Assembly: GCF_946151055.1 (NCBI RefSeq)
Contig: NZ_CAMGYZ010000001.1
Coordinates: forward strand, 372,001-436,000
From: Bacillus sp. Marseille-Q3570
GTDB lineage: Bacteria > Bacillota > Bacilli > Bacillales > Fictibacillaceae
Direction of reading: 5' to 3'
DNA length: 64,000 bases
The notes below the pieces were generated by a model that saw only the letters and a list, made by a program, of their open reading frames with translations, searched no databases and was not told the origin of the DNA. Positions 62,999-64,000 of this stretch are shown in pieces. The position numbers and the translations under genes were made by a program. How positions within the stretch are numbered: position 1 is the stretch's first letter; every line of letters starts with the position of its first letter.

Positions 62999-64000
62999 TC
63001 AAGCATTCATATCAGATTTCAGGTAGTAATAAATCAATTGTGCTGTATGTAACAAGGATGTTTCGTGGGTCCGTTCAAATGCATGAGATGAATCAATACC
63101 AGGACCGATCAAACCATGTTTCACATCGAAACCAGCTCTAATAGCTGCTGAAGCATCTGATCCATAGTAAGGATAGATATCCATCTGGTATTCGATTCGG
63201 TTTTCTTTTGCAAGGTTTTCAAGGTGTTTTCTCAGACCAAGATGATAAGGTCCACTGGAGTCTTTTGCACAAATTGACACCGTGAATTCATCTGTAGCCT
63301 GACCGTCCCCAATCGCGCCCATGTCCACGGCTAAATATTCTTCTGTTGCTTCAGGGATATTAGAGTTTCCACCATATCCGATTTCTTCATTGTTGGAGAT
63401 CAAAAAATGGGTCGTGTATGGCAGCTGCAATCCCTCTTCTTTTATGAGCTTGATGACATGCATCAACAAAGCTACACTAGCTTTGTCGTCAAGATGACGG
63501 GATTTGATGAACCCACTATCTGTGATTTCGACACGTGGATCAAAGGAAACAAAATCACCTACTGAAATACCTAATTCTCTTACATCCTTTTCCGAATTGA
63601 CACGTTCATCGATACGGACTTCGATATTTTTTTCATCACGTTTTGCATCACCTGCTTCTTTATACACGTGTACAGATGTTTGATGCATAAGGATCGTACC
63701 TGAAAAACGCTTGTTATCCGCTGTTTCAATTTGACAATACTCACCTTCAACATGATTCCACCTGAACCCACCAATCATCGAGAGTTTCAATCTTCCATTA
63801 GGTTTGATCTCTTTGACCATTGCGCCGAGAGTATCGACGTGTGCAGTCAAAAATCGATGACGATCAGCATTTACCCCAGGCAGAGTAACGAGCAAACCAC
63901 CCTTATGATTCCGGATTGTTTCCAACCCGAGTTTAGTGAAAAAGTCCTCTACATGCGTGATGACTTGATTGGTATTTCCAGATGGGCTTGGAATTGAGAC
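62999..64000 (-). CDS. M42 family aminopeptidase (partial, N-terminus beyond window)
   Basis: At least 333 residues open to the right edge, beginning in-window VSIPSPSGNTNQVITHVEDF. Dinuclear-zinc aminopeptidase of the FrvX/YsdC type. Ligands and acids fit: TAHVDTLGAMV (His, Asp), RHLDDKASVALLM (Asp), ISNNEEIGYGG (catalytic Glu-Glu), AVDMGAIGDGQ (Asp) and GIDSSHAFERTH (His). It removes N-terminal residues from peptides as a large tetrahedral oligomer. Its stop codon lies 9 nt from the neighbouring inverted-end element. Confidence 0.9.
   Translation of the reverse strand, partial: VSIPSPSGNTNQVITHVEDFFTKLGLETIRNHKGGLLVTLPGVNADRHRFLTAHVDTLGAMVKEIKPNGRLKLSMIGGFRWNHVEGEYCQIETADNKRFSGTILMHQTSVHVYKEAGDAKRDEKNIEVRIDERVNSEKDVRELGISVGDFVSFDPRVEITDSGFIKSRHLDDKASVALLMHVIKLIKEEGLQLPYTTHFLISNNEEIGYGGNSNIPEATEEYLAVDMGAIGDGQATDEFTVSICAKDSSGPYHLGLRKHLENLAKENRIEYQMDIYPYYGSDASAAIRAGFDVKHGLIGPGIDSSHAFERTHETSLLHTAQLIYYYLKSDMNA

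Overview
The window is chromosomal DNA from a low-GC, endospore-forming Gram-positive bacterium of the Bacillaceae. It carries spoIIIAA-AH, splB, a spoVAF-like gene and a LysM/M14 spore-type peptidase. Long stretches follow the Bacillus subtilis order ahrC - tlyA - dxs - ispA - xseB - xseA - folD - nusB - yqhY - accC - accB - spoIIIA - yqhV - efp - yqhT - yqhS - yqhR/Q/P/O - mntR - lipM - yqhL - gcvPB/PA/T - yqhH/G - comG - yqgY/X/W/V - glcK - yqgQ. The OLE RNA/OapA pair points to the alkaliphilic, halophilic or otherwise stress-adapted side of the family. Species was not determined.

Layout. 1-10.9 kb: arginine repressor (partial), a MurE-like ligase, and an isoprenoid/DNA-repair/folate operon in which an OLE RNA of about 610 nt and its membrane partner OapA sit between ispA and dxs. 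11-13.4 kb: yqhY-accC-accB for fatty-acid synthesis. 13.8-19.3 kb: the eight-gene spoIIIA operon behind a good sigma-E promoter, then yqhV. 19.9-25.2 kb: EF-P, prolidase, AroQ, yqhR and the convergent yqhQP/yqhO pair. 25.8-33.8 kb: mntR, splB, a beta-propeller protein, a class II ribonucleotide reductase gene (nrdJ) split by two group I introns with NrdR boxes upstream, lipM and yqhL. 34-38.4 kb: glycine cleavage operon under a tandem glycine riboswitch. 38.6-46 kb: yqhH-yqhG and, on the other strand, the seven-gene comG competence pseudopilus operon followed directly by aroK. 46-64 kb: small conserved membrane proteins, a MidA-like methyltransferase, YqgX, a FetAB-like ABC pair, a BCCT osmolyte transporter, HIT and GNAT proteins, an M14 peptidase, LTA synthase, glucokinase, a spoVAF-like gene and a partial M42 aminopeptidase.

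Most noteworthy: (1) nrdJ is interrupted twice by ORF-less group I introns whose splice sites, P1 pairings and core motifs can be read directly; one lies inside the catalytic NPCGE motif. (2) An OLE RNA with its closing stem visible. (3) A dispersed non-coding element family with GGCT...AGCC inverted ends and 8-bp AT-rich target duplications, which looks like an ISL3-type MITE. (4) Two unrelated intergenic arrays whose short motifs recur about every 20-21 bp (TTTTTGTAGAT and GCCGGATT). (5) comGA and spoIIIAD, which lack a canonical start codon at the place their Shine-Dalgarno sequences and family alignments demand.

No tRNA, rRNA, CRISPR array, prophage or complete insertion sequence was seen. 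All family assignments come from recognising sequence and gene order; no database search was run.
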